Assembly (NCBI GenBank): GCA_963702155.1
Contig: OY969717.1
Span: 1,860,001 to 1,924,000 of the forward strand
Length of the DNA stretch: 64,000 bases
Direction of reading: 5' to 3'
Source: G963702155 sp963702155
GTDB lineage: Bacteria; Pseudomonadota; Alphaproteobacteria; Micavibrionales; Micavibrionaceae
The stretch's first letter is position 1. Each line of letters starts with the position of its first letter. Of this stretch, positions 26,876 to 36,900 are shown piece by piece. The notes beneath the pieces are model-generated. The model made no database searches and had not been told where the DNA came from. It saw only the letters and a program-made list of their open reading frames with translations. The translations under genes and the position numbers were made by a program.

Positions 26876-28852
26876 TTATTTCTTCTTTTTACTTTTCTTT
26901 GGTTTTGGCGGCGAAATTTTCTTTTTCTGCGCTGCATCCTTGGCGTTTTTGGGTTTGTCATCGGCATTATCGTGTGGGCCAAACATCGCATCTTCAAAAT
27001 CATCTTCAACCATATCAACCAAAGGGTGGGCTGGCGGGCCTTCTTCAACTTGTTCTTCCAGTTTTTTCTCATCCGCCGTCTGTCCAAATAAATGAATGGG
27101 AATACCCATTGAGCGCATGATAATAATCTGCTGAATCAAACCGATAAGCGCGCTGAACGTCCAGTAAATGACAAGGCCGGCCGCAAACTTACCCATAATA
27201 TATACCATCATAAAGGGAAATATTCGCGTCATATCGCGCTGGATTGGATCTTGTGGCGGCGGGTTCAATTGCTTTTGAATAACAAGTGCAATCAGCATAA
27301 AACAAGGCCATGCGCCAATATGAAGGAAGGATGGCGCGTCCCATGGCGCTAACCCAAACAATTCAAATACATTGGTCGGATCTTTGGCAGATAAGTCCTC
27401 AATCCAGCCAAAAAACGGTGCATGACGCACTTCAATAGTGACAAACAAAACTTTATAAAGTGCAAAAAATATCGGAATTTGCAAGATCATGGGCAAACAA
27501 CCTGCCATCGGGTTTACACCCTCTTTTTGGTAGAGCTTGACCAGTTCTTCCTGTAGTTTTTGCTTATCATCCTTATATTGGTCACGCAGTTCAACGATTT
27601 GCGGTGTAACTTTCTTCATTTTACCAAAGGAACGGTATGATGCATTGGTCAAAGGAAATACCATCGAACGAATAATGATTGTGATAATGATAATACCAAG
27701 CCCAAAATTACCTAAAAACCCGCCAATATAATGTAAAGCGTAGAAAAATGGTTTACTAAAAAACCAGAACCATCCAAAATTCACGGCCAGATTCAAATTG
27801 GGTGCGGATAAACTGTCTTCATACTTATTTAAAAGCATAAGCTTTTTCGCGCCAACATACATGTACGAAACTGAGTCCACACTCTGACCGGAAGCGATTG
27901 TAATGGGGGCGGCCAGATAATCCGTTTGATAAACGTGCCGTGGCTTTTCACCTTTAGCGCCGGTCGCTTTTGGGTCTGGCTTGATATTAAAGGCATATTT
28001 TATAGTTTGTCCTTGCGGTGGTATGAGTGCAGATAGCCAGTATTTATCAGTAATACCGATCCAGCCCTGATCCGCATTTTCGGAGACCGCGCCTTTTTTA
28101 GAAAGGGCACTATAGCTAATCTCCATTAATTTTTTACCGACATAACCGATAGGCCCTTCATGAACAAGCCAATTTTTCTGATAATCCGCCGGTATCGCGG
28201 TTTGTGCAATTAGACCATAAGGGAAAAGCTTTACAGGCGCGCCGGAATTATTTTCCACTGATTGCGTAATTTGAAAAACATAATGCTCATCAAGCGCGAT
28301 TGTTCGCGTAAAAGTAAGCCCTTGTCCGTTTGTCCACTTAAGAGTTAAAGGCGAATCTGGGGTTAATTTTTCTGCGCCTTCAACACGCCATATAGTATCG
28401 GCATTTGGCACCTTTGTTGCCTTATTTTCGGCAACCCACCCATAATCGGCATAACGCGGGTGATCCGTACCTTTTGGTGAGAAGAGCTTGACGTTTTCCT
28501 CTTGCTTCAAAGTATCAAAATATTCATCAAGCGCGATATCGTCAATGCGCCCGCCTGTTGTTGTAAGCGAACCTGTGATCTTGTCATTATCAATTTTGAT
28601 ACGGCGCGAAACATTGAGCGCCTCATCACGCCCCAGAATTTCATCTGGTTTCTCGGTTGTTTGCGAAATATCTAAAGATTGCGCCTGCGGTTGCTCCATT
28701 TTAGCGGATTGCATGGCGCGCAAAGCTTCTTGTTGAGGCTGAAGAATAAAATACTCATAAGACAAATATAAAACCAACGCGACAATCATAAATATAAAAA
28801 GATTGCGTGTGTCTTGCGGACTCATCTGATCTTTTTTGCCGGTCTTTTTCAT
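26876..28852 (-). CDS. yidC: Membrane protein insertase
   Basis: A 658-residue YidC that inserts proteins into the inner membrane, alone or with SecYEG. The N-terminal helix (FIFMIVALVLYLSYEYFIL) is followed by a long periplasmic domain (to about residue 370) and then the conserved membrane core, with the motif QKEGVNPMAGCLPMILQIPI. The C-terminus is about 60 residues longer than in E. coli and ends in a Lys-rich tail (KKKISPPKPKKSKKKK), which could help ribosome binding. It follows yidD by about 130 bases, a gap without a gene. Confidence 0.96.
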   Translation of the reverse strand: MKKTGKKDQMSPQDTRNLFIFMIVALVLYLSYEYFILQPQQEALRAMQSAKMEQPQAQSLDISQTTEKPDEILGRDEALNVSRRIKIDNDKITGSLTTTGGRIDDIALDEYFDTLKQEENVKLFSPKGTDHPRYADYGWVAENKATKVPNADTIWRVEGAEKLTPDSPLTLKWTNGQGLTFTRTIALDEHYVFQITQSVENNSGAPVKLFPYGLIAQTAIPADYQKNWLVHEGPIGYVGKKLMEISYSALSKKGAVSENADQGWIGITDKYWLSALIPPQGQTIKYAFNIKPDPKATGAKGEKPRHVYQTDYLAAPITIASGQSVDSVSYMYVGAKKLMLLNKYEDSLSAPNLNLAVNFGWFWFFSKPFFYALHYIGGFLGNFGLGIIIITIIIRSMVFPLTNASYRSFGKMKKVTPQIVELRDQYKDDKQKLQEELVKLYQKEGVNPMAGCLPMILQIPIFFALYKVLFVTIEVRHAPFFGWIEDLSAKDPTNVFELFGLAPWDAPSFLHIGAWPCFMLIALVIQKQLNPPPQDPIQRDMTRIFPFMMVYIMGKFAAGLVIYWTFSALIGLIQQIIIMRSMGIPIHLFGQTADEKKLEEQVEEGPPAHPLVDMVEDDFEDAMFGPHDNADDKPKNAKDAAQKKKISPPKPKKSKKKK

Positions 28853-28986
28853 AGAGGTATAATCCTTGGTTTTGTGCGCGCCGCCCCTATGTTATTTTAT
28901 AAAAGAGCGTATATTTTATTTTTATTTATTCCATTAAAGCGCTTTTATAGCCGATCCCACTATCGCAATCAACTGATCTGGTATTT

Positions 28987-29223
28987 TTAATCCGGAACAG
29001 GATCATAATGCGGCTTTTTAGACCAACCATGACAAGAAGATACGCGCTTTGCCGCGAGCCAGCTACCTTTAAAAACGCCATGCTTATCCAGCGCTTCCAA
29101 TGTATAAACCGAACATGTTGGAGTATAGCGGCAACTGGATTTAAGCCACGGTGATAGAAAAATGCGGTACAGGCAAATTGGGTTTTTTAAAATAAAAACA
29201 ACTATGCGCGAAAATATATTCAC
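28987..29223 (-). CDS. yidD: Membrane protein insertion efficiency factor
   Basis: A 78-residue YidD that helps YidC-dependent insertion. The conserved motif SSCRYTPTCSVYTLEALDKHG (about residues 28-48) contains both family Cys. The start is a GTG that shares bases with the rnpA stop (GTGA), so it is translationally coupled. Small and basic, it is likely a peripheral inner-membrane protein. Confidence 0.93.
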   Translation of the reverse strand: MNIFSRIVVFILKNPICLYRIFLSPWLKSSCRYTPTCSVYTLEALDKHGVFKGSWLAAKRVSSCHGWSKKPHYDPVPD

Positions 29224-29624
29224 GGCGTATCATTTTCGTTGTCAGCGTTTCTATTGGCTTTGCTTGCAATCAGATCAAGACGCTTTAATGACCATAGCAA
29301 ATCTTTTTTAAGATCCTTATAATCGCGTGTAGCTGTTTCTGCACGACCAATAAAAACGTAATCATATCCGGCGGCGGCATGGCTTGGTAAAATATCGCAC
29401 GCCAAAGCACGTAAGCGGCGCTTGATACGGTTTCTTACAACGGCCCGTTTGTTCACTTTTTTGCTAACCGTATATCCGATCCGCTGTGTATCATCATCAT
29501 TGGGAACAGATTGCACAATAACGCTTTTTGAAACCCAGCGTTTTCCATGCTTTTGAGCGCGCAGGAAATCCGCGCGGCTCTTTATTGTTTTGAGGGGCTT
29601 AATATGCGCTTTGCGTGCCTGCAT
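29220..29624 (-). CDS. rnpA: Ribonuclease P protein component
   Basis: A 134-residue basic protein that binds the RNase P RNA and helps cleave the tRNA 5' leader. The RNR signature is VVRNRIKRRLRAL (about residues 66-78). Typical N-terminus with SRADFLRAQKHGKRW. It lies 24 bases after rpmH and shares four bases with yidD. The RNase P RNA gene itself was not seen in this window. Confidence 0.94.
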   Translation of the reverse strand: MQARKAHIKPLKTIKSRADFLRAQKHGKRWVSKSVIVQSVPNDDDTQRIGYTVSKKVNKRAVVRNRIKRRLRALACDILPSHAAAGYDYVFIGRAETATRDYKDLKKDLLWSLKRLDLIASKANRNADNENDTP

Positions 29625-29648
29625 GTTAAAAGGCTCGCTTTATTAAAA

Positions 29649-29783
29649 CTACGCGCTTAAACGCTTGCGGCCTTTGGCGCGACGACGTGCCAAAATATGG
29701 CGTCCAGCTTTAGTAGCCATACGCGCGCGAAAACCATGGCGACGGGCGCGAACAATACGAGAAGGTTGAAATGTACGTTTCAT
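29649..29783 (-). CDS. rpmH: 50S ribosomal protein L34
   Basis: A 44-codon gene translating to a very basic protein. It starts [20 protein letters not shown], continues with [15 protein letters not shown] and ends KGRKRLSA, which is the L34 family from end to end. AAAGGAT lies about eight bases before the ATG. It heads the rnpA-yidD-yidC-engB run behind a strong promoter. Confidence 0.98.
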   Translation of the reverse strand: MKRTFQPSRIVRARRHGFRARMATKAGRHILARRRAKGRKRLSA

Positions 29784-29833
29784 CGGTTTTATCCTTTATG
29801 CATAAATCTTTATTCTGTTTCTTAAGAACTGGT

Positions 29834-29862
29834 TTTATAGCGATAACGGTGACGTATGTCAA
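29834..29862 (-). promoter_or_regulatory. Near-consensus sigma-70 promoter for rpmH operon
   Basis: On the minus strand: TTGACA (29862-29857), a 17-base spacer, then TATAAA (29839-29834). The -35 is perfect and the -10 has five of six matches. It lies 51 bases upstream of the rpmH start, as expected for a strongly expressed ribosomal operon. Confidence 0.75.
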
Positions 29863-29868
29863 TTTTTC

Positions 29869-30948
29869 TTATGTAGATTTGAGATAATCTTTTTCGATAC
29901 TAACAGTTTCCTTTTTATTGATATGCTCAAAATTCAAGGACAACCAATCATGCGCGGCCTTTCGCCCCATATCTTTCAAATAAATAAGAAACTCCCAATT
30001 TGTATCATATTTGGATGCAATACTTAGCTCATCCATTATATCATCCGCACGGATCGCATGGAGCAGAACATCGGTATATTGATCCTTGTACTCATCTTTT
30101 AACATATCTTTTCGTATCAATTTTTGTACAAAGCTAATCGCGCGCAATTCTTTCAAAAGCGAGGCATTAAAAGTGATTTCATTAATCCGGTTTTCGATTT
30201 CATGAGCTTCCTTGGGAATTTTATTCCGGCGGATCGGATTCACATGCGCAATCAAAATATCACGGCACTCGGCTTTGTAAAATAAGGGCCATAAAGACGG
30301 ATTACCCATATATCCGCCATCCCAATAATAATGATGTTCTATTTCAACACTTTGAAATAAAAACGGCAGAGCGGCGCTAGCAAGTAATACTTCCGTTGTT
30401 ATCTCTTTTGTCTCGAATACTTTGGGCGTGCCGGTCTGCACATCTGTCGCATTGATAAAAAGCTTGAAGCAATCACAATCATGAAGCGCTTTAAAGTCAA
30501 TGGTTTGCTCTATCACATCACGCAAAGGATTGTAATTCATGGGGTTGAATGTATAAGGCGAAATATTAAAGGCCAGCGTATCAAAAAAGCGGTTATAGGC
30601 GGGTGGCTTGTATTCTGTCTTGGGGATAAAGGGGTTAAACTGCGTAAGAGCGGCCATCGGATTTTTAAACGCGCTATGATTAGCGGGTGTATATAAGCGC
30701 CCTTGCTCGGCAAGCGCTGACCAGAAATTATCGAGTGTTTCACGCGCTTTTTCAGGCCCGCCTTGCGTATAACCGGCGGCAAACGCGGCCGCATTCATCG
30801 CACCGGCAGACGTCGCCGTAATACCTTCAAAATCAATGCGTCCATCTTCAAGCAGGTAATCTAAAATACCCCATGTAAATGCACCATGCGCGCCGCCCCC
30901 TTGCAAGGCAAGATTGATGGTTTTCTGCATTTTGGTTTTATCTGTCAT
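29869..30948 (-). CDS. Patatin-like phospholipase
   Basis: A 359-residue cytosolic patatin-like lipid acyl hydrolase. I chose the ATG at 30948, 18 residues before the oxyanion-hole motif QGGGAHGAF; the open frame extends into ubiH without family resemblance. The nucleophile Ser47 is in TATSAGAMNA, where the usual first Gly of GxSxG is Ala. The catalytic Asp is in YYWDGGYMGNP. Substrate is likely a membrane phospholipid or a stored polyester, unknown here. The start overlaps the ubiH stop by 11 bases, so the two are coupled. A thin gap separates it from the rpmH promoter. Confidence 0.88.
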   Translation of the reverse strand: MTDKTKMQKTINLALQGGGAHGAFTWGILDYLLEDGRIDFEGITATSAGAMNAAAFAAGYTQGGPEKARETLDNFWSALAEQGRLYTPANHSAFKNPMAALTQFNPFIPKTEYKPPAYNRFFDTLAFNISPYTFNPMNYNPLRDVIEQTIDFKALHDCDCFKLFINATDVQTGTPKVFETKEITTEVLLASAALPFLFQSVEIEHHYYWDGGYMGNPSLWPLFYKAECRDILIAHVNPIRRNKIPKEAHEIENRINEITFNASLLKELRAISFVQKLIRKDMLKDEYKDQYTDVLLHAIRADDIMDELSIASKYDTNWEFLIYLKDMGRKAAHDWLSLNFEHINKKETVSIEKDYLKST

Positions 30949-32188
30949 CTGTAGAGGTCGCGCTTTTCCGGTCGCCCATGGCTTGCGACATAAAAAAGCG
31001 TTTGGCCATAGGAATTTTTGAAACCGCGCGCAGACCGATTTTACGGATAAATCGTACAGGCGGAATATTATTTGAAAATAATCGGTTAAGCCCATCAGTC
31101 ATGGCCACCATCGCCATATTATCAGGACGACGCTTGCGTTGATAACGCTCTAAAATTTTTACCGCGCCAATATCTTGATTATTTTTATACGCGTCAATAA
31201 CAAGCGCAGACAACGTATCAATATCTCTCAAACCCAGATTCAAACCTTGCCCCGCAATCGGATGGATACCATGCGCCGCATCGGCAACAACCGCAATCCG
31301 CGGTGCGATATAAGCCGACGCATGCACAAGCCCCAGCGGGTAACTTAAACGGCGTGCTCCCAATGATAATGCGCCATAACGCGCGGGGAATTTATTGGCA
31401 ACGGCTATTAAAAATACGTCATCGTTTAACATCATAAGGGAAGCATCTTCGCGCCCGTGTTCGGTAAATACAAGGGCAGAGCGGTGACGCCCTTTATTGT
31501 CATCATTCATTGGTAAAATTGCAAATGGGCCGGACGGAAAAAAATGCTCGACGGCTATATATTCATGCGGATGTTCGTGAAAAATTTGTGCAACAATCGC
31601 CCTTTGTTTATATCGCCATTGGCGCGTGGTCAAATATTTATGATCTTCCATCCAATGCCGTACGGCAGATCCGCGTCCGTCCGCGCCAATAAGTAAGGCC
31701 GCTTTTAAAACCTGCCCATTTTCAAGGGTAATCGTGATAGAATCCCCATCTGGATCAGGTTCTGTGATACCTTGCAATCCGTGACCTTCCAGTAAATATA
31801 CAGATTTCAGCTTTTTAATATTTTTGAGCAAAGCGCCAAAAATATCGACGTTCTCCGCAATATGCCCAAAGTCTTTGCCATCGGCCTCTGCACTCGAAAA
31901 ATCAAGCAGTACACCAGACGATCCATCAAGAATATCGATATGCCGGATAGGGCAGGCGGCTGCAATAATTTTATCCGCCACACCCGCTTTTTTCAGAACC
32001 TGCATCGAGCCATAGGAAATAGCCGTTGTCCGCAAATCACTTTTTATTCTGGCGTTTATATGCCCACGCTCAATACACGCAACACGCATATTTGACCGCC
32101 CCAAAATACTGGCAAACGTTAGACCGGCTAGTCCGCCGCCAATGATAATAACGTCATAGTGGTTTATTTTATCGTTTTCTGCATTCAT
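30938..32188 (-). CDS. UbiH/COQ6-family FAD monooxygenase
   Basis: A 416-residue flavoprotein hydroxylase of ubiquinone synthesis. FAD motifs are in order: VIIIGGGLAGLTFA (about residues 14-27), GADGRGSAVRHWM (about 169-181), and VVADAAHGIHPIAGQGLNLGL (about 290-310). These fit the UbiH/UbiF/COQ6 group. Which ring position it hydroxylates cannot be decided from sequence, so no symbol is given. It is coupled to the patatin gene downstream. Confidence 0.9.
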   Translation of the reverse strand: MNAENDKINHYDVIIIGGGLAGLTFASILGRSNMRVACIERGHINARIKSDLRTTAISYGSMQVLKKAGVADKIIAAACPIRHIDILDGSSGVLLDFSSAEADGKDFGHIAENVDIFGALLKNIKKLKSVYLLEGHGLQGITEPDPDGDSITITLENGQVLKAALLIGADGRGSAVRHWMEDHKYLTTRQWRYKQRAIVAQIFHEHPHEYIAVEHFFPSGPFAILPMNDDNKGRHRSALVFTEHGREDASLMMLNDDVFLIAVANKFPARYGALSLGARRLSYPLGLVHASAYIAPRIAVVADAAHGIHPIAGQGLNLGLRDIDTLSALVIDAYKNNQDIGAVKILERYQRKRRPDNMAMVAMTDGLNRLFSNNIPPVRFIRKIGLRAVSKIPMAKRFFMSQAMGDRKSATSTDDR

Positions 32189-32248
32189 ATCACCAATAGA
32201 TATGAGGGATTTTAGCCAAAATATCCAGTACAGATATTTAAAAGACGC

Positions 32249-32900
32249 TTATCGTATGGGGAAATCGTATTCCAAGCCAATACGAAACTCATGCGAAGAA
32301 AAATCAATATCGTACGTATCAAACGCCAGATCCATACTATCCAGATAACGGTACCCACCTGTAAACGCAAAAGAAGGACTCACACGGTACTTTACGCCAG
32401 TTCCCAATTGCCACGTTAGCGCCATCGCATCATCAGATGCATCAATCGCACTGGCATTCTGCGCATTGATCTCGCCTTCAAACCACCCAATGCCAAGGCC
32501 GGCGCCAATATAGGGCTGTAATTTCCATGGGACATCAAAATCATAATATGCATTCACCATCGCATTATGAAGGGTTAATTCACCGCCCAAATTAACTTCG
32601 TTACCGCCATAGTGGATAGAGCTGATATCGGATTTTGCGCGCGATAATTCGCCTTCAAATCGAATATGTTTCGTAAGGCGCACGCCCAGCGCGCCACCGA
32701 AATTATAGCCATTTTTAATCTCGATATCACCGTTGGCAGGTATCGTCAGATTCCTCAAAGGCCTGATCGTTAAAAGAGGTTAACCCCATATAGCCGGCAA
32801 AATAAAACCTGCTGGTCTGTGCGTAAGATGGACTCGCGCTGATTAAAGTTATAACTGCTAAAACAGAGATATAGGCGTATTTAAGAAGCGATCCGGTCAT
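32249..32900 (-). pseudogene. Outer-membrane beta-barrel protein, broken by a one-base frameshift
   Basis: The signal peptide and the mature barrel lie in two frames. The first starts at the ATG at 32900 and gives a signal peptide (YISVLAVITLISASPSYAQ), the first barrel strand and FEESDDT. The second continues ANGDIEIKNGYNFGGALGVRLT to 32249. The full span is 3n+1 bases, so one extra base near 32740 explains it. The barrel has alternating strands such as YDFDVPWKLQPYIGAGLGIGWF and ends FRIGLEYDFPIR with an aromatic near the C-terminus, like OmpA/OprF-like or opacity-type small porins. It would be about 216 residues. Function unknown. Confidence 0.75.
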
Positions 32901-32978
32901 AAATTTTGCCGTTCTTTTTATGTCTTTATGAAACAGTCCATCGCGAATACAATGGATTTTGATAGCTATAAATATAAC

Positions 32979-33018
32979 AAAAAAAAACGCCGATGGAAAT
33001 CGGCACTTCTATTTTTTT
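32979..33018 (-). terminator. Terminator after the unknown 206-residue gene
   Basis: On the minus strand, GCCGAT and ATCGGC pair around TTCC (32989-33004) and run into G and nine T's (complement of 32979-32987). It lies about 70 bases past the stop at 33074. A further A/T tract on the other side (33012-33019) means it could act for the plus strand too. Confidence 0.75.
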
Positions 33019-33097
33019 TAAATAACCGTCGTAAGGATGGTTAATATGCTAAATTGATCCCGGTAAAACAATACTATGAAATCGGCACTTCTATTTT
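32996..33097. repeat. 20-base direct repeat at the end of the 206-residue gene
   Basis: Twenty identical bases (starting GAAATCGGCACT) occur at 32996-33015 and 33078-33097. The second copy encodes the last codons of the gene (KIEVPIS). The first forms part of the terminator hairpin. The region between may be a small duplication. Confidence 0.6.
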
Positions 33098-33694
33098 GGC
33101 GGGCAGTTCCCCGGCAATAGGCTCATCGTCCAGCATTTCAATCATCCCGCCAGGCTGAATCTCGAAATTCGCAATAAATAGCGCATTGGAATAAAAAACA
33201 ACGGCATCACAAAGATAATATCCCTTTTCATTTTTTCCCTCATATGTGGCTGGACGTATTGTACCGCCAACAACTGAACGTGTGGCCTGATCTTCCGGCA
33301 TGTTCGGGTCATCCATAGTTTCCGCAATATAAAACGGACCTTCTTCCCCGCGCACAAAAAAACAGAAAAACCGTAAATATTCGAGAACATTATCGTCAGT
33401 AATCGTAATAGGCACTTTACTATTCAAGTCATGAATTGGCGGTGATGTTCCGTTCAAACGGTACGGCATACCATTGTGAACCATATAATAAATAACAAGT
33501 TTTTGATTAATCCAGTTAGGGTCACGAACACGTATAAGCGCGGCCGAATCATCTTGATAAAACGGTAATTTACGCCAATGCACCTGCGTACTATCTGCAG
33601 AAACGCGGTATTTACCTTCAATCGGGCTTATTTGATCCAAGAAACCGACAAGCTCATCGCCTTCAACGATATTCCAATTGTCATCTTGATACAT
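33074..33694 (-). CDS. Unknown protein
   Basis: A 206-residue protein that I do not recognise. No signal peptide or membrane helix; acidic, with many aromatic residues and few helices, so probably a beta-rich fold. Segments include FLDQISPIEGKYRVSADST and YYLCDAVVFYSNALFIANFE near the C-terminus. It could be a small secreted-by-another-route or cytosolic protein; nothing decides it. It ends in a strong terminator and lies between the beta-barrel gene and the tpsA gene on the same strand. Confidence 0.5.
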   Translation of the reverse strand: MYQDDNWNIVEGDELVGFLDQISPIEGKYRVSADSTQVHWRKLPFYQDDSAALIRVRDPNWINQKLVIYYMVHNGMPYRLNGTSPPIHDLNSKVPITITDDNVLEYLRFFCFFVRGEEGPFYIAETMDDPNMPEDQATRSVVGGTIRPATYEGKNEKGYYLCDAVVFYSNALFIANFEIQPGGMIEMLDDEPIAGELPAKIEVPIS

Positions 33695-33812
33695 TCTTTG
33701 TCAGTCCTTTTTTTACTTCTACCGTTTAAATATTATATTTTTTTAAAATTTCTTTTACACGAAACAACATCTTGACACAAAAATCAAGCAACAAGAAGAG
33801 TTTTTCAGTTCT

Positions 33813-33849
33813 GTTATATTTAAAAACCCGTCTAGTTTTTAAATATAAC
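33813..33849. repeat. Perfect 15-base inverted repeat
   Basis: GTTATATTTAAAAAC (33813-33827) and its exact reverse complement (33835-33849) flank seven bases. It lies between the 206-residue gene and tpsA, 119 bases before the former's start. It is AT-rich and lacks a T tract, so an operator, a mobile-element end or a stable RNA hairpin are all possible. Confidence 0.6.
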
Positions 33850-33897
33850 AAGGCCGTGCCCGTGTCTTACAAAATACTTTTAAGAGCCTTATATGAA

Positions 33898-33929
33898 AAA
33901 AGTCCCCTCTTATTATAAAAGGGACTTTT
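33898..33929 (-). terminator. Terminator after tpsA
   Basis: AAAAGTCCC (33898-33906) pairs with GGGACTTTT (33921-33929). On the minus strand the second arm runs into a T tract. It lies 22 bases beyond the tpsA stop codon and may work in both directions. Confidence 0.8.
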
Positions 33930-33951
33930 AAAACATTATAAATAATCGCTA

Positions 33952-36900
33952 TTAAAGACCCGCAGTACTACAGCTAGCTGCATCGGCCAGGCTTTCTTCA
34001 AACGATCCACCAAATGTGTAACTTGTTATGCCGCCGCCTTGCGCGCCACTAACCGCATCTGTCCAACAAGCAGAATCATCATCACCAGCATCAGGCTCTA
34101 TCTCAGCTAAATTTTGTGCATTTTGCGCGCCTTCACCGCCGGCTGCAGGATTGATAGCATTCAGGTCACCAGGATCTGTTCCTTGAGGCAAGTCAGTAGA
34201 AGGTGGATCTACAATAATAACACTAAGGCCATTGGGTGAATCTAAGAAGCTGAACTCATTAAAGAAATCTTCAATATTATCTAACCCGTTTATTCCTATT
34301 CCTAGGCCAAGGGGAGCTGGCGCTTCTAGTCCCACAAAAATCTGGCCACGGCCGTTTACTACTGCATCATCGGCATCATATAAACGGTTTTCAATAAAGG
34401 CCAGATCACCACTTGATAGAGTACCAAAAAATGGCGCTGCAGATGGGACAAGCCCGTCAAAGCTTACATTCTGTGCATCAATAACAATTGGCGTGTTGGC
34501 AATAGGATCCAATATCGCGCCATCTTCAAAGCGGACATAAAAACTGCCTTCATTTGTAAAGCCATCAAATTCGGTTGCACCCAAGGTTTCTCCAACAATG
34601 GTCAAATTATCCGGATCGCCATCAAATTGCAGGCCAACCGGCGTACCATCATTGTTATCAGTAAATGTATTTGGGTTACCGAGATTGCTCACATCCACTG
34701 CGCCACTTTCAAAGCGCGCACCAGTTGTAAAGTTGGTCACATCATTACCTGCCAATACAACGCTATTGTTGTTCTGACCGCCAATCAAGATACCAATATC
34801 GCCAGTATCTGTAACAGTATTATCTGTAACAATAATATTGGATGCTGTAACAGCAACGAGAGCCTCCGGAGAAACTAGCGCTACGCCCGCCGTTTCAAAC
34901 CCAAATCCGCCTTCGCTATCACCTTCAAATTGGAATTGACCTTCACCTTCAAAATCAGGTTCCTCAAATCCGCTATCACCTTCAAAAGTAGGCTCTTCGA
35001 AATCGGATATATCGGCTACAATACCTTCGTTGATTACAATACCATCATCGCTTGAGTCTAAAACAATATTCTGATCAATAAGTATAGACGCAACATTTTG
35101 AACTTGAATGCCATCATCTCCTGAAACGCTGACAGAGTTGGATACAATATTGGTCACATCGCCATTTTCAACATAAATACCATCGACATCGGAGTTTGTA
35201 ACAACATTGCCAAGTACATCAATATTAGGCGTGTCGACACTATGAATACCATTATTGGAATTATCAACAACATTGGCTTCAACCGTCACATTATCACTGT
35301 TACGGCTGCGAATACCAAAATTGAAATCGGAAACAAAGTTGCTTTGCTCGCTTTGGCCTATAACAATATTGTTGGAATTGTCATCGGCAAAAATACCGAC
35401 ACCAGGCGATTTGTCTGACCCTTCACCAACGACACCATCAATGTCATTGTTTACAACAAGTGCTGTATCAACTTGATGCATCCAGATACCAAACAGATCA
35501 ACATCTTCTATATCGTTATTATCAATAGTGACATTATCGGATTGCTGGACCTGTATCCCTTTTCTGACATCATTAATTTCGTTATCAAGAATATCTGCGT
35601 TATCAGACGTCCGTATTTTAATACCATCGGCAACAAAAGACATGTCGTTGTTTTGGATCAAGATATCATCACTGTTCGCTGCAAAAATTGCAACCTCGTC
35701 AATATCTACACCTTCAATACCATTGACCGTATTATTGGTAATCTCGGTGCGATCGGCATTACCAATGCCGATACCATCATCTACAAAATGAAGGATATTG
35801 TTGTTATCAATAATATTATCATTACCATTTAAAACTTCGATGCCATTTTCACCAATGCTATCTATCGCGCCGTCCTGACCAATTTCGTTATTGGTTATGA
35901 TCAGGCGATTGCTTCTATCGGTGTAAATAGCATCCGTGCCAATATTATCTATATTTACGCCTGTAATCTCGACATCATCGCTTCTAAAGACATTGATGCC
36001 GCGGTTAAAGTCATCAATCGTACCGCCGGAAACAAAGCTGTCCTGAGATCGCACGATATCAATACCAACAGATTTGGCGGATGCAGAGCCGTTCAAAATA
36101 TTATCAATAACATCAGTATTGGCGCTATCCTCAACAAACACGGCTTTCGTCGCGCCGCTTATGTTATTGTCTGAAATCGTTCCATTTGGCGATTTATTTA
36201 CCCAAACACCAAACAAATCTATATCTGTCATCGTGTTGCCTGAAATATTTGCGCTATCAGAACCAAGAACCTGAATACCTTTTCGAGCTTCGGTAATAGT
36301 GTTGCTAGAAATATTCGCGTTGTCCGACGTACGAATTTTTACGCCATCCGATGTAAAAGATAAATCATTGTTTGAAATGACGATATTATCACTATCGGCA
36401 GAAAAGATAGCGACTTCGTTCATATCGATGCCTTCAATACCATTAACTGTATTTTCGCTGATTAGGGTATTATCAGAAAAGTTAATACCAATACCATCAT
36501 CAACAAAGTGACGAATATCGTTACCCGTAATAATTGAATCAGTGCCGCCATTAACTTCGATACCGTTTTCACCAATACTATCGATACCACCATCCTGACC
36601 AATTTCGTTGTTAGTGATAGTCAAACGCTTGCTTTGATCTGTGAAAATCGCGTCGGTCCCGATATTATCAATATTTGTGCCGGTTATCGTTACATCATCA
36701 CTTTTAAAGACGTTAATACCAATATCATAATTATCAATTGTATCACCGGATACGACCGTGCCATCAGAACTTACAATATCAATTCCGATAGTCGTGTTAC
36801 CGAAGAAAACATTATCGTTGAGCATTGTATTAGCGCTTTGGTCGATAAAGGCACCATTACGCGTGTCGAAAACAGTGTTGTTTGCAAAAGTATTACCGCT

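Noticed and set aside
28853..28986. Possible small RNA or gene between yidC and yidD
   Set aside because: AT-rich gap without hairpin, ribosome site or open frame.
29649..29862. Replication origin near rpmH
   Set aside because: No dnaA gene and no DnaA-box cluster seen; rpmH here is followed upstream by a patatin gene.
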